A DNA stretch of 64,000 bases from Erinaceus europaeus (GCF_950295315.1 NC_080171.1:99053445-99117444); one strand, 5' to 3'; shown: positions 35,903-48,200, counted from the first letter of the stretch. Program-made: numbers and translations. The notes: generated by a model from the letters alone, not told the origin.

Positions 35903-36110
35903 GGAAGTGGCACACCTCGTTAAGTGCTCACATTACAGTGCACAAGGACCTAGGTTCAAGCCTCTGGTTCTCACCTGCAGAGGGAAAGCTTTGCAGGTGG
36001 TGAAGCTGGGCTACTGGTGTCTGTCTTTCTTCCTCTCATCTCCCCCTCCTCTCTCAGTTTCTCTCTGTCTTTATCCAGTAATAAATAAAAAATATCTTTT
36101 TATAAAAAGG
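35903..36110 (+). mobile_element. SINE-A2
   Basis: 'gtggcacacctcgttaagtg', 'agggaaagctttgcaggtgg', tail 'tatccagtaataaataaaaa'. Confidence 0.82.
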
Positions 36111-36119
36111 AAGATAATA

Positions 36120-36470
36120 AGTGTAGTCCCACACTGCACCTGCCACCAAAGTTCTGTGCTGTTACTTGCCCCAAGATAACCCCTATAGTTCTCACGAAGT
36201 CTTATGAACAGGTTGGTGTCTTCTTCTCCCTCCTCCTCCTCCTTTTCCTTCTTCTTCTTTTTCTTCCTCCTCCTTCTACTTCTTTTTGTGCAAGTTCATG
36301 TGTTTCACTTCTATATGCTCCACATATGAATGAAACACAGTCTGATAGTTATCTTTCACCTCCTTACTTACCTCACTGAGCACCACCACCTACAATTTTG
36401 TCCATTTTGTCCCTAAGGACACAGTATCTTTTTTAGTTGCATAATAGTATTCCATGGACTTAGCCTTCCT
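36120..36470 (-). mobile_element. L1 3' UTR-like fragment with polypyrimidine expansion
   Basis: 'caagttcatgtgtttcactt', 'ctccacatatgaatgaaaca' and 'gcataatagtattccatgga' are antisense L1 3' end blocks. The CTT/TCC run is 36219-36288. Confidence 0.7.
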
Positions 36471-38144
36471 TCCAGAAGAGAAAAATTTGCCTGCACTTTG
36501 CAACTTCAGGATTTGTTAGCCTAAAATTTATAATCCTCTGAGAGTTCACAGTCTTGCTCAGTTTTTATACAAATCTAGTAGATATTATTAAAATTCCCTG
36601 TTTTGTGAATGAAAAGCCCCACTGTTTTTGATTTATGACTTAGCCCATATCACGTGCCAGGGAAATACTAAATTTAACTCAGGAGCTCATGCTTATGACT
36701 GGAGTTCCACCCAACTTCAATGTATACATCCTCTGTTTAATATCTCTGTCTCCATGAAGAGAAACAATGTGGCAGAAAAAGCAGTCAAGGAAGAGGTTTG
36801 CTTCTAGTATCCATTTGTCCCTTCTGGCCACACATCCTGGAAGAATTCAACTGCTGTAAGTTTGTCAGTCCTGAAGAAAGTCCTGTGATAAGGGATTGAA
36901 GCCTGACAACTGTGAAAGCAGATTCTGCCCAAGTCAAGCCTCCAAAGGAGACCACAGCCCCAGCCCACTGTTTGACTGTAGTCTCTTAAGACCCAAGCTA
37001 ACACTCACCAAAAACTCCCGACTCACAGAAGTGACAAGATGATTATAATTTATTGTTTTTTAGATGCTGAGTTTGGAGGTAATTTGCCACAATGGATAAC
37101 TAGAAGATTCTGTGGGACAGAGCAGAGCAGGTGGTTACCATTTTAAAAAGAGGCGGTGAATTGTTACAGCTCTGTAAAAAAGAAAGGTGCCTGGGGACAA
37201 GCTGAGTAGGGACTAAGTAGGGCCTAGAAAATCACCCTTGGGAAGACTGTGGTTCAATAGTAAATTATATGTTGAGGTTTAGAGTGTAGTTGAAAGGAAG
37301 TTCCCAGACTATCAAAGGCCCAAGAATGCCTTCTCAGGGGAAACAAGGAAACCCCATTTTATGTGGCCACTCATGCAGGCTTTGCTTAGAGATACATCTA
37401 GCACCCTATCTTTTAAGGATTTAAAAAAAAAAGTACAAACATAGCACATTGTTATAAAACTCATTCATGCTGAAAACAACTGTATAAAGTGAAAAGCAAT
37501 AATCCTCCTCTTCCTCTCCTTCTTCACCATAGATAACCACTATTAGCAGTTGGTGCATATCCTTCTAATAAACACTTTAAATTTACAAATATGAAATATG
37601 CAAGTGGGGCTGTACAAATAATACTGTGCTTTCTCACCAGAGTCTTAACATTATAGGTATATTGCTTCTCACCTTGTTGTCCCACTTTAAATGATGTAGG
37701 TATTGTTCAGTAGCAGCAAGTATCGAACTCCTTCAGTTTTTTTTTTTTCTGTGATTCTGTGATACCTGCGGACTTGTGGGTGACTTGTTGCACGCCTGGA
37801 TTCCTGTAGACATGCTGACTGGTTTGTTTATTCATGTCCCAACTGGTAATCAATTGGGCTATTCCTACTTTTGCCTTTGACATTACAGTGGGGAACATCT
37901 TGACACATGCATCTTTTCCTACGTCTTAAGAGTAGTTCTAAAACACTGAGAGCTAGAAGTGGGACTGCAGGAGCAGTGGCCATGCTGCTTCTGATGGAGG
38001 CTGCAGGCATGCCCCCTGCAAGGGTGGAGTCACACTTCCACCGACAAAGTATGGGCACATTTGCTTTCTTTACTCAGATAAATGCCCACTACCTTTTTGA
38101 CTAGTCAGTGCTGCACCACATAAGCATGATTTTAGCACTCCTGG
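36471..38144. other. Intron, possible old L1 pieces, no gene
   Basis: 37400-37640 and 37850-38100 have LINE-like phrases ('gaagtgggactgcaggagca'), not firm. No exon pattern. Confidence 0.35.
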
Positions 38145-38295
38145 GTTGATTTTTCACTCAGGGAGAGATAAAGAAGGAGAGACACCATAGCACCAGAGCT
38201 ACCCGTGGTGCAGGGACATCCCTGTGTGGCGCAGGGACTCAAACCTGGGCTGTGTGCATGATGTGGCAGACAGCCTCCTCAGAGAGCTATTCCTC
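38145..38295 (-). mobile_element. SINE-C, diverged
   Basis: On the - strand: 'gcacacagcccaggtttgag' and 'ggtgctatggtgtctctcct'. Confidence 0.6.
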
Positions 38296-39689
38296 CATTG
38301 CACTCCAACACTTCTTACTCGATGATAAATTGCTGGCTGAAAGATGGTATCTTATTTTCACACACGTTTCTCTACTTATCAGCGATTTGTGCTCTTGGCA
38401 AAGGAGCGGTCTTCCATTTCAAACACATGCTCCCCATGCTGTCCTTAAAGTTCTGGCCTTCTACCCAATTATTCCACCATTCTCTGCTCCTGCCTTTGAG
38501 TCTTGAATATCTATTCTTAGTCCCTTTTCCACTGTCCCCAACACAACCCTGCTATGTCCTGATGTCCTGAACAATGAGGAAAAGTTCCTGGCTATTGAGT
38601 TTTAGTGGAAAGGAGGCTGACAGAAATCTGAGCCCAGGCACACTTGCCTGGGGTTTGGTCAGTATTCCTGGCTGAAGGCAGGTTGCGTGTTTCTCCTAAT
38701 CATTTCCCCTCTGACACAAGTAGGGTGTGGGCTCTGTCATGGCTCCAGAAGGGAATTCTGATTCCATTCCCTTTGCATTAGCTACTACCCTCCAGAGTCA
38801 TTCCACTATGCTAAAGGTCAGAGCAAATGTGGCTTGTTCTCCCTTGCCTAGGGATCTCCACTCCTATTTGGAGATGTCCTGTGGTTTCAGGAGGTTACAC
38901 AAGCCACAGCAGGGATAAAGGAGCATCCCTTGATTAGCCCAGGGAGTCAGATTTATCATGAACATTGACAGACAAGGGCATGGGACAGCCAGATGACCTG
39001 CCCACCCGGGAACTGCCACACATGGAAGTGCTTTGTGATGGCTGCACAGATGGGAAGGATTTTCTGTGTCTGGGTTCCCATGTGTAGGCCGAGAGGACCA
39101 GGATGCTCCAGGTCAGAGAGACGGGGACACCTGAATGTCTGGGTGATGATTGCTACCAAAGCATTGTGTCCACAAGGGGCAGAATCTGGTTCAGGCATGA
39201 CTTTGGGAGCTGAGGGAAACCAGGAAAGAGAACTCCAGACAGTCCTGAATGCTTGGAGATGCAGATTGAGGAGCCCCCACAACAGAGACCCAATTACCAG
39301 ATGGTGTGGGTCAGGGCCTGGCCTGGGTAGCATTGGTGCATAAGGTGACTGCCAGACCAGCCATGAGTGGGACACTCTGAGTGCAGGAGCTTGGCCCTGT
39401 TGGGCTGGAGAGAAGGCAAGGCCTCGCAGCGTTAGCCTTGGCAAAGGGTTGGAAGCCCCAAGAGACTGTAATAATCTCTTTCACTGTCCCCTATTATTCA
39501 TTGTCCCCTTCTCTGAAACGAAAGGATGCTGGTCTTGACATCTGAAAAAGCAAGCGGGCTGACCTTTCACCTCACACACCTCCTCTGTGGGTGGGAGGCT
39601 CCATGCTACCATTACTGTTAGATACACTAGAGAATGATGATGGGATGAGAGAAGAGCCATAGTGGTTGTATTTTATCCCTGCAGATACC
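38296..39689. other. Intron, no gene seen
   Basis: Overlapping open frames at 38956-39444 on both strands have no recognisable domain. Otherwise unique sequence. Confidence 0.5.
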
Positions 39690-39915
39690 GATCTATTGTG
39701 TCAGAGGCATCTAATGGATTCAGGAGTCAGAAAAACCCCGGTTCAGATTTGAATGTCCCAGGCTGCACATTCTTGGGCAAGTCACTTACATCTCTGAACC
39801 TTAATAATACCTGTTATGCTGACGTGAGGGTAATTATTCTGGGGGAGGGTAATTATTCAAACCTATCTCATATAGTTGTGAGAATTTGGAGAGACATGTA
39901 TGGTAAGTGCCCATT
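39690..39915 (+). repeat. MIR
   Basis: 'ggttcagatttgaatgtccc', 'cttgggcaagtcacttacat', 'ctgaaccttaataatacctg' follow the MIR order. Confidence 0.85.
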
Positions 39916-40289
39916 GATGATTAAGGGTATGAGTGCTATCTAGAGCAAAACACTGCCAAGAAGATCCCAGCATTGGGGGTCTTGTTGCCTCTTTGTCCAC
40001 AGAGACTATTGGGATACTCAGTATACTCTGTAAGGGCAGGAAGAGCCCCAAGTGAAAGAGTCAGATATCATGTTAGTGACTCAGTTAGACCTGGAAGAGT
40101 TGGGTGCTAGGACAGATGGTCAGCAGAAGAAAGACAGGACCATAGGACACAATCTAACTAGCAATGGGATGGAATCTACCTATCTGGAAGAATATGATCC
40201 CAGAATTCATATGGGGGACCAACAATAGCTGGATAACAGGCTAGACAACTTCTTTTGGATATAGCTGAGCCCATGATATGTGGATCTAG

Positions 40290-40497
40290 CTCTTCTTCTT
40301 CTTCTAGCATTTGCCCTTCTTCCGTAGCCAGTCAACAGCGTCAGGTTGAAAGCTGTCAGGAGCTGCTTGTTGCTGGCTTTGAAAGTGACTGGGATCCATG
40401 TGGATTCAGTCGGCTAGGAAGGATCGTCAGTTTCCCCAATGAATGGGTACTCACGGGATGCACCACGAGAAGGTCGATCCATATTCCCCCATCTCTC
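40290..40497 (-). mobile_element. Degraded relative of the 34.6 kb retrotransposon with (AAG)n tail
   Basis: Read on the - strand, positions 40349 to 40299 match 35664-35714 of the reverse-transcriptase ORF at 48 of 51 nt by eye. This includes the QPDAVDWLRKKGK coding end and the TAG stop. The stop is followed by 'aagaagaagaag', a trinucleotide tail typical of some non-LTR elements. Upstream similarity is weaker: 'ttcaaag' lies at nearly the same distance and 'cattgggga' resembles the HWGA region of the ORF. Seven CpGs lie in about 200 bp, unlike the flanks. It is either an old copy or a non-autonomous derivative that kept the 3' end. The right boundary is approximate and no TSD was found. 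Confidence 0.65.
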
Positions 40498-41967
40498 CCA
40501 TAGCACTCAGCTGCAGCAGCAGTGTTCACTTACCCAGCTCTACTCTGAGACCAGAGATGGTGGGATGGAGGTGGATACCAACCAGGTAGGCCAGCCATCT
40601 CCTCAGTTTGTATCACTTTGTTGTGCTCAGACCATCAATACTTGTAAGCCCAGGAATTCTGTGCTGTGAAAGCACAACAAGAAACAGAGAAAAAAGACCT
40701 TGCAAACAAAGGAAAGAGAGGAGAGATGCTGTGGGAGCTGCTGTCCTGCCTTTTGACAGCTTTCCAGGCAGTTTCTGTTTCCTGGCCCTCATGAGACCCA
40801 GCTGTGTCCCTGCTGATGGTCCCTGAGAGATACCACATGGCCTTATGTAACTAGCTTATTAAATGAGCTGCATGCCATTAGGTATAAGAAGAAACCAATT
40901 TAATTTTTTCCCCAGTGTCCTTTCCAGCCTATTCTATAGACTGGTTCTTTTCCCAGTTGATGCTGAAAATGTAGTAGGCCCCTAAGTCTTCCTGCTGTCA
41001 GGCATGAAAAAGTCCAGTCATTTCACCAAACACGTCATCACAGACAGTTCTGTGCAGTAATGTGAAGTCTGGACTCCTCAATCCTGGCCAGACTTTGAGG
41101 TCTGGGCTGGTGGGAGGGCATCAAGTCAACTTTTTCCACTGGATCTTGCAGTCTGACTGCCTTCCCCACTTTTGCCTCTAAAGTTTGTGAACCTTAGGAT
41201 TAGGGAGAGGAAGGAATGAGGAGCAAGGAGCCCACTCTATACTTTTGGTTGGGTCATAATCCAGAACTGGTGCTCTGCACACATCTGGTTTTCCCGACAG
41301 CCAAAGCCATGTCTTTTTCTCCTTCTTGACTATTACTGCTTCAGAATTTCCCTTCTAGTTGCCTCTGACTCAGCTCCCCAGTGGGGTAATGCTTCTCCAA
41401 ATGATCGCTCATGGCTCCTTTCTTGGCGCCTGGAACTCAGGCACTGGCCCACAGACCACCATCCAGTCTGCCCTCTGGTTTCTAGGAAGCCTTCTGCCCC
41501 ATTGGCAGGCACACTGTTTGCTTCCAGTGCTTTTCCATTTCTCATTACCCTGGGCTTTAGGACACAGGCTGGAGGCCTGTGTCAGATAGTAGCGCTTATG
41601 CTTGCCCATGCCAAACTCTTGGAACAATCCCAAGAAGTCTCTTTCACTTGATTTACAGTGAAATAAAGGAGAATTCCTACCCTCCCTGTGGTTGTTTGCA
41701 GGGACAAGTCAAAGTGATAACTCACCTAGCTTCCCACCAAAAAATCATTTCTCTACTTTTTAAAAAAGTTGTATATGAACAATGAACTAAAGCTATAGAA
41801 CCAGCCTGGGGTCTCCCTGTGCAGAGATGTTACTGCGCCCTGCTCTAGAGCATGAGACCCTTAGCAGCTATTATTTTGACCTGGATCTTTAGATCTCAGG
41901 TAAAAAATAAGAGGCAGAAAGATTGTCTGATGCTTTATATACTTGAAAAATGTAACCTTTTTTTTTA
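40498..41967. other. Intron, no gene seen
   Basis: Unique sequence. Overlapping short frames near 41359-41633 occur on both strands without a family match. Confidence 0.5.
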
Positions 41968-42060
41968 TGGAGGCAGGAATACAGTTCAGAGATAGAACAC
42001 ATATTTTGCATGCATGAGTCCCAGGGTTTAGTCACAAACTTTTTCTTCTCCTCCCAAGAA
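41968..42060 (+). mobile_element. SINE-F (tRNA-Ala-like), diverged
   Basis: 'acagttcagagatagaacac' and 'ttgcatgcatgagtcccagg' resemble a tRNA-Ala head. Confidence 0.5.
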
Positions 42061-43515
42061 AATCTCATTTTTTGTTTACTCTGTTTATATGACTTTCTCT
42101 GACGACAATCAAGAGTCTTTTGTGAAACTGTATAAAACAGTAGAGTAGTCTTGGAAGACAAGGAAGAACCCCATGAACTTATAAAGGACTTCATAATCTT
42201 GACAAGATTTTGTAGGTGGTATCATGAGATTATGAGCTTTGTAGTCTCCCCTTTATCATTGTCTTCAGTAATTCAAAGATTTCCTTTTCAATCTTGTTCA
42301 AATCATCAAGATTTGGAAGAAGGGGTCCTATTCAATGCCATTTGCTTGAAGAACAACATTTTCTTCCTGCTGTGTTTTCCACAGAAGCCTAACAGGTGGG
42401 TACCCATCAGTGATCAAGGTATTGACCCAAACTAGGGCATAAGAGTGTGGCTAGGGCAAGAGAAAGTCTAGGTTACACTGACTCCTTCTTAGTCTGGAAG
42501 CTGCACAAACTAGAGACCTCAGTGAAAGTAGGACTCCTATAATCTTAGTAACCGTAGACCTGGAAAGGTAACTGGTTGGGATGAGAGAGGAGTTTGAGTG
42601 TGTTGATGTGGATTAGTCAGATCCTGGATACCAACTAGTTGTGCTTGTTGATGGACAGAGCTGTGCAGTAGGCATCCAGGCACCAGATACTAAGGTACGG
42701 TTTCCCCCTTTCTCTACTTTGATGCATTGGTTTGGTTAACTCATTTCCCCTCCCATTTTACTCCAAGGAAGGGGCTTCTGTATCTCTGATTGGTTTAGTT
42801 TGTCTTCTCCTTCTAAATGTGGCAGGGTATGACTGAGACTCAGGTTTGAGTGTCAGTGTAGGGGCTTAGAAGAAACAGGTATCATAACCTGCTTTTGTTT
42901 AGATCCCAACTCACTGAGAGAAGAGTTGTTTCGCATTGTCCAGCACAGCTTTTCAGAACTCTGTGATTAGGGGTTGGACCTAAACTCAGTGACCCAAAAG
43001 GCTGATGCTTGTTTTCTTTCTCCACTCATTTTATATCCCACATTTCACTCAAAGAATACTGGGGTGTGATGGTGGTTATTTTCTGTGCCAAGGCTGGAAT
43101 AATCTCCGCAAATAACATGCAGATTCTACTGTGACCCCAACAGCTGATGTGGGATTTGGGAGAGGGAGTTGAGAACTCTTCTTTATTGCCTGACATTCTG
43201 TGCCTTCTGGAACTATTGCTGTTGTGGTATTTTTGCCAGCAGTCTGACGATGAGCCTCATTTTCTCTTCCTCTGTGGGTCAGAATAACAGTTCCTTCTTC
43301 GCAAAGCTCTGCTTAGGGTTACACAAGAAAACATGTATCTAGTTTTAAGCACATAACAGGCTTCATTAAATGTCAGTCCTCCTCCAACTACAAAAATAAA
43401 ATTTCCTGTGGTAATATTTAATTATTAAGAACAGGGACTGCTGGACTGAAAGGTATAAGTGCATTTTAAGTTTTGACATTCATTTATGCCAAAACTTTCA
43501 TTTAAAAACATCAAA
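42061..43515. other. Intron, no gene seen
   Basis: Unique sequence without repeats I recognise. Confidence 0.5.
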
Positions 43516-43742
43516 CCAGGGCCTGGTAAACAGCATGTTTGCTATGCAAAGTATTTTCCTACCCAAGGCTTCAAGATCTCAGGTTCAATTCCCAGCACCA
43601 CCTTAAGCCAGAATGGAGCAGAGAATGGTTATAACTCTACCCTCTTTCTCATTCTCATCTTCTCTCTCTCTTCCTCCCTCCCTCCTTCCCTCCCTTCCTT
43701 TCGCTCTCTCTCTCTCAGATATGTATTTAAAAATAAATCAAT
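43516..43742 (+). mobile_element. SINE-B with expanded CT/CCTT tract
   Basis: 'gtttgctatgcaaagtattt', 'aggttcaattcccagcacca', then 'ttcctccctccctccttccc'. Confidence 0.75.
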
Positions 43743-43943
43743 TTTGCTTCCATCCAGAGTGAACAGAGTACATGTTTTTTCATTCCCTTGTCAATGTAGA
43801 GATTGATAGCGTTTTCATTTTTATCAGTCTGAAAAGCACCACGACAGTTTAGGCTTGATTTCATGCACCCCTCTTCGGTGATTACTGAAGCTGCCATTGT
43901 TTTTCTTATTTACTGGCCATATGTGAGGCTTTAATATGTTTTA

Positions 43944-44144
43944 TTTTTTATTGGATAGACAGAGCCAGAAACTGAGAGGGAAGGGGGTGATAGAGAAGGA
44001 GAGAGACAGAAGTAGATACCTGCAGCCCTGCTTCACTACTCGTGAAGCTTTCCCCTGCAGGTGAGGACTGGAGACTCGAACCTGGGTCCTTGCGCACTGT
44101 AACATGTCTGTTCAACCAGGTGTGCCACCACCTGGCCCCCGAGC
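43944..44144 (-). mobile_element. SINE-A2
   Basis: Flanked by 'ctttaatatgtttta' and 'ctttattatgtttta' (14 of 15 match). Confidence 0.9.
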
Positions 44145-44298
44145 CTTTATTATGTTTTAACCAAGTTTTCTATCAACATTTATAACTTCTCTGAAAATTG
44201 CTGATATGGCATGAATATCAGTCCTGTTTTTATCATGTATTATAAATGCTTCTCTTGGTTAATAGTTGCAGTTCTCACACAAAAGAAATTGGTATTTA

Positions 44299-44651
44299 GA
44301 GGGGCCGGGCGGTGGCGCTGTGGGTTAAGCACATGTGGCGCAGAGCGCAAGGACCGGCGTAGGGATCCCGGTTCGAGCCCCTGGCTCCCCACCTGTAGGG
44401 GAGTCGCTTCACAGGCAGTGAAGCAGGTCTGCAGGTGTCTGTCTTTCTCTTCCCCTCTCTGTCTTCCCCTCCTCTCTCCATTTCTCTCTGTCCTGTCCAA
44501 CAATGAACAACATCAACAGTGGCAATGGTAGTGACCACAGCGAGGCTACAACAACAAGGGCAACAAAAAAGGGGAAAGAATGGCCTCCAGGAGCGGTGGA
44601 TTCACAGTGCAGGCACCGAGCCCAGCAATAACCCTGGAGGAAAAAAAAAAA
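44299..44651 (+). mobile_element. SINE-A, full-length young copy
   Basis: Perfect 18-bp duplication 'aaaagaaattggtattta' (44281-44298 and 44652-44669). Intact box 'ggttcgagcccc' and an unbroken poly(A). Confidence 0.95.
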
Positions 44652-45334
44652 AAAAGAAATTGGTATTTAATGGTTGTGTTTTGTTTCTAAAAGGCAGACA
44701 ATTCAGGGGTTCTTGATGTTTTGTTTTTAAAGGGCAGATAATTTGGGGTTTCTCAAGTCATATACATTAGTCTTATCCTAAATAGTTTTGGGGCTTTCCA
44801 TCCTGCTAGATTCCTTTCTATAAGTGTGTTTGGCAGGAAGATGATCATGGTAGCTGGAGTGCAAATCAGATTGGACTGAGAAGAAGGCATAAATAAGGCT
44901 CTTAGTTGAGGGAAGAGAAGACAAATGCCATCTCTAACTTAGAGACTAGGGCTTGTGTGGACAGATGGCCTGAATTGGGTGAGAGGAGAAAAAAGTCTTT
45001 GTTTTTTGACCTGAGCAATTGAGTAGGTGGTACCATTTGGTGAAATGAGACCAGACTTAGGTGCAAGGAAAGAGTTTCACATGTTAACTTCACTACTAAG
45101 AGATGTTTCCTGGCCATCTGGGGCCTGTCCAGATGAAAGAACATGGAGCTCCAGAGCTATGGTGGGGTTCCTAAGAGCATGGAATCCAAAGTCAGGGAGA
45201 GAGTACTAGAAAGGATTCTGTAATGTGTCCCTGGTATTAAATCTCTTAAGCAATTCTGCTATATGAGGTTCCAGGAAGACATTGTGAAACAATAACGCAG
45301 TAAGTGTAGATATACCCAAATAGCACTGATGGCT

Positions 45335-45340
45335 TTTATT
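45335..45340 (-). terminator. Candidate distal polyadenylation signal of ANGPTL2
   Basis: This is a - strand AATAAA about 1.5 kb after the ANGPTL2 stop. Sequence further left on the - strand (near 45280-45330) contains 'gtgctatttgggt' and 'gttattgttt', plausible GU/U-rich downstream elements. Confidence 0.45.
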
Positions 45341-46568
45341 GCAGATTTGTGTCATTACAAGGATAATCTGGGAATACATTTAAAAAAAAAAACCCTCCCT
45401 TTTATGTACATAAAACATGCTACATGGTACACATGGTGAGAATGCTGAGGTAATAGGCACATACCCAGACATGGACAGTACCAGATCATCCAACATCTAG
45501 CCCACCTTGACCCCACACCCCAAGGGAGGGTCTCACCTTCTTAACTAAGCTCTTGACAATAGTCCCAGCAGTACTGAGTCTTGACACCTTGTGGGCAACA
45601 GGACCCAGACAGCTTCCACACGAAAATGCATCAGTCAAGGGAACCAGTGGTCCCTGGTTATTCAGAGACTCACAAGAGGTGTGGCTGTTTCTCATCTTAT
45701 GGCACCTTTTCTCCAGGGGATGCAGTTTGGGGATGAGATGTGGACTCTAGTTGGCCTGAGATCTCTGGACCTTTGATCAATAGCCATTTGGAGGCCCTAA
45801 TAACCAAATGACTTCTCTTTAATTTTCGTATCTCCTGGGAAAGATAGGTTTTTATTTCTGTGAAAGATAAAATGACATGTAGGCAGAAGTTTGAAGAGAA
45901 ACTACAAAACTGTGAAACACGTTATCTGTGTGGCCAGTTTTTAGCTTTAGGGCCTGTCCTTCCCTTTCCTGATGAGAAACCTAGAGCCCAGGCTGTTTCC
46001 TACACAGACGCTGAGTAGTCCTGCCTGGAAAGAAAGATAGTACAACAAAGGTAAGAGTAAGCAGGCAAGGTGCCTCAAACCGTGTGACTGAATGGATCGC
46101 TGAATGAGTAGGTCCTGGGTGGGAGAAAAGTCCTGAGAATGGGGAGAAGTAGAGGAATGGAAAGAGGGAGTATTTTGAAATCAGGTCAGATATCCAAAGG
46201 GACTGTTACATGAGGAAGTTGGGAGCCCCTGTATAAGAGAATAGGTTTGTAGACACTACTGGAAGAATCCAGGCACTTGGGTAGCAAGAATTATTCTTTG
46301 AACTGGACCTACGTAAGGCAGTGATCTGGTCTTAAACTCAAGTAACACATGAATTTAAAAAAATGCTTTTTTTCTTTGGAGTAAAGCTGTCAGTACCAGC
46401 TTGAATGTCTGAAATATATGTGTGTCCAGGTATATGCGGCAAACCTGTATATGCATGTAGATATATTGCATATGGTATATATCTAAATGCATATAGGCAT
46501 GGCCATCACTTAAGTGCCCAGGGTAGGCTCATACACCTGTCTATTGTGAATGTTTTTGCAGTTGTGTT

Positions 46569-46574
46569 TTTATT
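46569..46574 (-). terminator. Candidate proximal polyadenylation signal of ANGPTL2
   Basis: This is a - strand AATAAA only about 260 nt after the stop codon. It would give a short 3' UTR isoform. AATAAA is common by chance in AT-rich DNA. Confidence 0.25.
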
Positions 46575-46831
46575 GAAGGACGTAACTAACTTGAAGAAAG
46601 ACATGTTTTAGTCCTGTCCTGTCTAGAAACACAAGGGGCTGTCTGGTGTGAAGAAAAGGAGCAGAGACAGAGAATACAGTATCGATTCGGTTCCATTATC
46701 TGTGACTTGGGAAACCAAATCCGGCATCCCAGCCTCTACACGAACTAGTGAGGAGTTGTTCTTTGTGCTGGGGTCAGTATGGTCAGGGCAGGCTCGTGGC
46801 AATGGTCACAAGAGGTCAGGAGGGGAGCTGA

Positions 46832-47031
46832 TTAGTGGAAGGTGTTGGGGTTGGGCCGGATCATCATCACCACTTTCTTGAGTGAATAGGAGCCTCCTCG
46901 GAACTCAGCCCAGTAGACTCCATCCTGGTAGCGGCTCCGATAATGGCCCCCACGGTACCAGACACCATTGAGGTTGGAGTGGGCACAGGCGTTATACCAC
47001 CAGCCTCCCTTCTGGTAATGGGCACAGTTCC
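46832..47031 (-). CDS. ANGPTL2: ANGPTL2 terminal coding exon and stop codon
   Basis: The coding part of the last exon encodes [17 protein letters not shown] through [11 protein letters not shown] followed by TAA (complement of 46832-46834). These are about residues 429-493. It contains the second disulfide pair (NC and NAC) and the GGWWYNAC signature of fibrinogen-like C-termini. The acceptor is 'tctcctgcag'. The 2-nt start phase matches the donor of the previous exon. The 3' UTR continues leftward. This exon fixes the gene's direction as opposite to RALGPS1. Confidence 0.97.
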
Positions 47032-47412
47032 CTGCAGGAGAGTAGAGAGTGAAAACGTGTTAGTTAGAAGATGGTTTTATCTATGTCCACCCCTTGTTCC
47101 AAGAATTCAGTAGGCCCTTTTCTTAGGGATATTTGGAAAAAGAATGCTTGAAGGGGGACTGGACTTCAGGCCTGCTCAGATCTGTAGCTTTTGGCTCAGG
47201 CTTCTGACTAATGGTCAATGTGATCTTGGGCAAGTGACAACCCTGCCAAGCCACCATAGTCTCAGTGTAATAGAGGATAAGCATTCTACTTCCTGCATAG
47301 GACTACTGTGGGATTTGGATGAGAGTAGTGACTAGGCATTTAACCCAGGACTTGGAGCAGAGGTAGCTGGGGGACAATTCCATTCCACAGGTCTGAACAG
47401 AAATCAGAAACA
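47032..47412. other. ANGPTL2 intron with MIR-like piece
   Basis: 47150-47345 on + ('gtgatcttgggcaagtgaca') is MIR-like. Confidence 0.6.
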
Positions 47413-47690
47413 GGAGGGCTGGGTGGTGGCACCCTTGGTTAAGTGCACATAGTGCCAAGTGCAAGGCCCCACGTTTGAGCTCCTCCACATCCCATCTGCA
47501 GGGGAAACACTTTACCAGTGGTGAAGCAAGTCTCCAGGTATCTATCTTTCTTTCTCTCCCTCTCAGTCTCCCCACTCCTCTCAATTTCATTCTGTCCTAT
47601 CAAAATAGAAGGAAAAAAAAAAAAGAGGAAAAAATGGCTGCCAAGAGTGGTAGATTCTTATTGATAACCTTGGAGGCAATGATAAGAAGA
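47413..47690 (+). mobile_element. SINE-A, diverged, in ANGPTL2 intron
   Basis: 'gggctgggtggtggcaccct', 'ttgagctcctccacatccca', late tail 'ataaccttggaggcaatgat'. Confidence 0.82.
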
Positions 47691-48059
47691 AGAAGGAGAA
47701 GTAGTAACCCTCTGGTGTTGTTGGGAGGTTGGCTGCTGTGGGAACCTGGAGGGAGCACCACCTCTCAGTATGTGGGCAGCAGAGCTTATCTGGAGTGCAG
47801 GTAGTCCTGGGAACAATCCTTAGAGGGCAAGAGAATGGTATCAGACCAGGACTAAATGAGCAGTGGGGACAGGTTTCCCTGGAGAACCAGCAGACTTAGG
47901 TGTCAGGCCATGAAAAGTATTAACTAACCTATGGAAGGGCTGCTGTTTGGACTCAGGTGTGGACTGTATTTGTGCTTATAATTTGCTGTGTTCTCTCATG
48001 CTTTTCATTTAAATAGTGACCTGGATTGTTGGCATATAACCTTAGAAAAATCACTTCCT

Positions 48060-48200
48060 TACTGGGGGCCAGGTGGTGGGTGGTGAAGCAGGGCTGCAGG
48101 TGTCTCTCTGTCTCTCCTTCTCTATCACCCACTTCCTTCTCAATTCCTGGCTATCTTTATCCCATAAATAAATAAAGATAATAATTTAAAAAAAAAGAAA
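48060..48200 (+). mobile_element. SINE-A2, internally deleted
   Basis: 'gggggccaggtggtgg' jumps directly to 'gtggtgaagcagggctgcag', so most of the tRNA head is missing. Perfect 16-bp duplication 'agaaaaatcacttcct' (48044-48059 and 48201-48216). Confidence 0.9.

Larger units (their letters stand above)
45335..46831 (-). other. ANGPTL2: Probable ANGPTL2 3' UTR
   Basis: From the stop codon at 46832 leftward there is unique, repeat-poor sequence. It reaches a - strand AATAAA signal at 45335-45340 (read as TTTATT on +). The implied UTR of about 1.5 kb fits the known long ANGPTL2 3' UTR. An earlier AATAAA lies at 46569-46574 and could give a 260-nt UTR. The exact end is inferred, not seen. Confidence 0.55.

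Noticed and set aside
38956..39444. Overlapping open frames on both strands
   Set aside because: No homology that I can name; typical of GC-richer intronic DNA without stops.
44299..44651. tRNA-like A and B boxes suggesting tRNA genes (here and in all SINEs)
   Set aside because: They lack a foldable full cloverleaf and continue into SINE bodies with A-rich tails.
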